Shown in pieces: positions 5,260 through 5,937 of a DNA stretch of 5,937 nucleotides; position 1 is the stretch's first letter, and each line of letters starts with the position of its first letter. Under the pieces are notes generated by a model. That model was not told the DNA's origin. It made no database searches and saw only the letters and a program-made list of their open reading frames with translations. The position numbers were made by a program, and so were the translations under genes. The stretch lies in the NCBI GenBank assembly GCA_026416655.1, contig JAOAES010000257.1:1-5937 (forward strand). The letters are read 5' to 3'. The DNA is from Fimbriimonadales bacterium. GTDB lineage: Bacteria; Armatimonadota; Fimbriimonadia; Fimbriimonadales; GBS-DC.

Positions 5260-5937
5260 ATGCGAGGCGCGCGGTCGCGGATGCGTTTCGACGCAGGTTG
5301 GAAACTGGCGTTGCGCGCGTTTCTGCCAGAGTGCCTGCTGTTGCTGTTCCCCCACCTGCATGCCCAGATTGACTGGTCGCAGGAGGTTGAGTTCCTGAAT
5401 ACCGAGTTGCTCAGCCCTGTGCCTGCAGGCAAGTCGGAGCAGCTGTATGTGGATGTGCTGGTGCGCGTTCACTTCCGTGACGGCAAGCCGCGTGTGGTGT
5501 TGCTCCATATTGAGATTCAGGCGCAACGCGCGGCGGATTTCCAGTTGCGGATGTTCGTCTATCATGCACGTGTATTCGACGCTTTTGGCTATCCCGACCT
5601 GATTAGCCTTGCGATTTTAGCCGACGACGACCCGAACTGGCGTCCCGACGCTTTTGAGCGCAGTCTCGGCGGCTGCGAGCTGACCTTTCGCTATCCTGTC
5701 GTGAAACTGCTGGACTTCGACGAGACTGAGCTGGAGCAATCCGAGAATCCGTTCGCCCTAATTGTGCTGACACACCTGCGCGCCCTCAAGACGCGCGGCA
5801 ACCCCGACCTGATGATGCGCGAGAAAATCGAACTCCTGCGCAAACTCAACCAGCGCGGGTATAATCCCAAGCAGATAACAGACCTCTACAGGGTGGTGGA
5901 TTACATCATGACGCTTTCTAAGATGCGCGATGAGCTG
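5260..5937 (+). CDS. Rpn-like PD-(D/E)XK nuclease/transposase-like protein (partial, 3' end missing)
   Basis: The frame stays open to the window edge, giving 226 residues from the ATG at 5260 without a stop. It matches the Rpn (recombination-promoting nuclease, formerly putative transposase) type. Numbered from the second ATG at 5281: LRAFLPECLLLLFPHL (11-26), DWSQEVEFLNTELL (31-44), then the nuclease core with D59 (LYVDVLV) and the E-x-Q of HIEIQ (E79, Q81), a DFQLRMFVYHARVFD segment (86-100), a LADDDPNWRP segment (113-122) and a C-terminal helical part with MMREKIELLRKL (178-189). The E-x-Q in place of E-x-K is common in this family and compatible with activity. The family-like sequence begins just after the ATG at 5281, so that start is also possible; a TTG at 5239, 10 nt after AGGA in the end of the previous gene, is a third option. 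Family members often multiply in a genome and promote DNA rearrangement. Confidence 0.83.
   Translation, partial: MRGARSRMRFDAGWKLALRAFLPECLLLLFPHLHAQIDWSQEVEFLNTELLSPVPAGKSEQLYVDVLVRVHFRDGKPRVVLLHIEIQAQRAADFQLRMFVYHARVFDAFGYPDLISLAILADDDPNWRPDAFERSLGGCELTFRYPVVKLLDFDETELEQSENPFALIVLTHLRALKTRGNPDLMMREKIELLRKLNQRGYNPKQITDLYRVVDYIMTLSKMRDEL

Noticed and set aside
5857..5872. Perfect TATAAT within GGGTATAATCCC near the right edge
   Set aside because: It lies inside the intact Rpn-like coding frame (encoding G-Y-N-P), with no -35 or downstream gene start visible.

Overview
The window is a GC-rich (roughly 60% or more by eye), densely packed bacterial chromosome segment. It holds six well supported genes, one gene that runs off the right edge, and a possible few codons of an upstream gene at the left edge. 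A zinc-ribbon plus double-FHA protein, a GerMN-domain protein, a DinB-like protein, an Rpn-type PD-(D/E)XK protein and probably leaderless starts together suggest a free-living bacterium of the Armatimonadota/Chloroflexota/Deinococcota kind. That placement is an impression from gene style, not a marker-based assignment. No rRNA, tRNA, CRISPR array or complete insertion sequence was seen.

Left block (1-1493, + strand): a two-gene operon. The first gene encodes a soluble signalling adaptor: three Thr-containing N-terminal repeats, a four-Cys zinc ribbon and two FHA domains. One base after its stop begins a small membrane-anchored GerMN protein. The pair suggests a Ser/Thr-phosphorylation-responsive adaptor working with an envelope protein. 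No kinase gene lies inside the window.

Middle block (1490-4727, - strand): a zinc-dependent medium-chain dehydrogenase whose stop overlaps that of the GerMN gene tail to tail, and upstream of it a DinB-like gene followed by a YtcJ-type amidohydrolase. The 127-bp gap between amidohydrolase and dehydrogenase holds the two most interesting non-coding signals. One is a 22-bp imperfect inverted repeat of REP/terminator type. The other is a pair of GTATAC palindromes 11 bp apart that overlaps the predicted dehydrogenase promoter and looks like a GntR-type operator.

Right block (4793-5937, + strand): divergent from the DinB gene, a four-helix membrane protein resembling DUF6992, then an Rpn-like nuclease/transposase-like gene cut by the window edge.

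Across the window, three starts (71, 2485 and 4793) have a TANNNT/TATAAC/TATACT-like -10 hexamer 6-7 nt before the start codon and no well placed Shine-Dalgarno. Two other starts (978 and 4727) have good GAGG/GGAGG sites. This points to a mix of leaderless and Shine-Dalgarno translation. No single new system is evident; the enzymes are of ordinary families, and the novelty lies in the regulatory DNA and the FHA N-terminus.
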